NCBI RefSeq assembly: GCF_035989885.1
Contig: NZ_CP108518.1
Coordinates: forward strand, 1,426,001 to 1,490,000
Length of the DNA: 64,000 nt
Reading direction: 5' to 3'
DNA from: Streptomyces sp. NBC_01232
GTDB taxonomy: Bacteria > Actinomycetota > Actinomycetes > Streptomycetales > Streptomycetaceae
A program made the position numbers and the translations under genes. The notes beneath the pieces are model-generated. The model was given only the letters and a program-made list of their open reading frames with translations. It was not told the origin of the DNA and searched no databases. Position 1 is the first letter of the stretch. Every line of letters begins with the position of its first letter. This document shows, one piece after another, positions 63,544 through 64,000 of the stretch.

Positions 63544-63738
63544 TCACGGATTGAGGCTGGAGACCACGTTCGCGGTGGCCGTCAGGCCGTCGTTGATGGT
63601 CGCGGCCATGCTGCTGCTGGCGAGGTAGAAGCCGAGCAGCACGCAGACGACCGCGTGCGAGAGCTTGAGCCCACCGCCCCGCAGGAAGATCCACGCCAGA
63701 ATCAGGAGCAGGACGACCACCGAAAGGGAAATCACCAT
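63544..63738 (-). CDS. small two-helix membrane protein
   Basis: 64-residue hydrophobic protein (ISLSVVVLLLILAWIFLRGG and LSHAVVCVLLGFYLASSS as two helices, then a polar tail TINDGLTATANVVSSLNP). Not recognised. ATG 63738 is chosen for the strong AAGGAGG seven bases upstream; a longer start at 63762 exists. It stands alone at the right edge; small proteins of this kind occur near streptomycete mobile elements, but none is seen here. Confidence 0.72.
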   Translation of the reverse strand: MVISLSVVVLLLILAWIFLRGGGLKLSHAVVCVLLGFYLASSSMAATINDGLTATANVVSSLNP

Positions 63739-64000
63739 CGAAACCTCCTTATTCGCCGCCATGGTGGCGCAGGAGGGGGTGCCTTCGGGCGAAAGACGTG
63801 TCCGCCGTACGGGTATTGACCGTCCGTGACGGCAGGTCAGTCCTTGACGATCTCGCCCCGGCGGGTCGTTCGGCAAGGCACCCCCGGCTGCCGGACCTGA
63901 GCAGAAGAACACGAACCCGGTCACACCGCGGGCCCGGGCCCGCGGGGGTCCCGCAAGGGTCTTGTGGCGTCACCGCGCTCCGTGCCATATATGTCTAGAC
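63739..64000. other. right-edge region without a supported gene
   Basis: Several short frames occur but none shows a ribosome site with a convincing protein. The stretch must hold the promoter of the small membrane protein gene; what follows lies outside the window. Confidence 0.5.

Overview
The window is chromosomal DNA from an actinomycete, almost certainly Streptomyces. GC content is very high and almost every third codon position is G or C. GTG and TTG starts, ATGA/TTGA stop-start overlaps, twin-arginine and lipoprotein signals, and families typical of streptomycetes (AfsA, gamma-butyrolactone receptor, StrR-like ParB regulator, SchA/CurD, MmyB-type XRE regulators) all point the same way. 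No rRNA, tRNA, CRISPR array or intact transposon was seen. The gene mix (secondary-metabolite regulators, exporters, scavenging genes, immune-type NTPases) suggests an accessory or arm-like region.

Layout. 1-8.0 kb: a giant TIR / phosphoesterase-like / NACHT / pentapeptide / WD40 protein cut by the left edge, an ArsB-like permease, and a tightly packed operon of a two-helix membrane protein, a cupin and an inositol-monophosphatase-family enzyme; this looks like a defence-type neighbourhood. 8.0-11.3 kb: a protein phosphatase and an esterase / unknown / luciferase-like oxidoreductase operon. 11.4-13.9 kb: a 14-helix exporter with a divergent XRE regulator. 13.9-18.6 kb: UDP-GlcNAc 2-epimerase, a cupin, an FG-GAP propeller and an acyltransferase; the cupin and propeller together resemble a split aldos-2-ulose dehydratase. 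18.9-24.3 kb: SDR, DHA1 exporter and bicovalent-FAD oxidase in one operon, preceded by a near-copy of the first exporter. 24.3-32.8 kb: a StrR/ParB-like activator, galU, a TetR regulator, a transposase-derived protein without its first catalytic Asp, manB, and a gamma-butyrolactone signalling locus (epimerase, receptor, AfsA). Two matching autoregulator-element-like sites lie upstream of the transposase-like gene and between receptor and afsA.

33-44.9 kb: a TetR / FAD-monooxygenase pair around a 34-bp perfect palindrome, another XRE regulator, a secreted serine hydrolase, a secreted hydrolase with a discoidin domain, a TetR regulator, and aromatic-polyketide-type genes (monooxygenase, monooxygenase-SchA/CurD fusion, acyl carrier protein, methyltransferase) without any ketosynthase. 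46-48.6 kb: secreted beta-helix, DM13 and small cysteine-containing proteins. 48.7-52.7 kb: an XRE-NTPase-transmembrane-WD40 signalling protein. 52.7-61.2 kb: an organosulfur scavenging cluster (XRE-cupin regulator, TauT-type ABC transporter, arylsulfotransferase-family protein, three flavin monooxygenases). 61.4-64 kb: secreted proteins and a small membrane protein.

How they may work together: the butyrolactone receptor probably represses afsA, itself and the transposase-like gene until signal accumulates. Sugar-nucleotide enzymes (GalU, ManB, WecB), the split dehydratase, the flavin oxidase and paired exporters could form a carbohydrate-derived metabolite pathway under the StrR-like activator. 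No classical core synthase lies in the window, so this link is inference.
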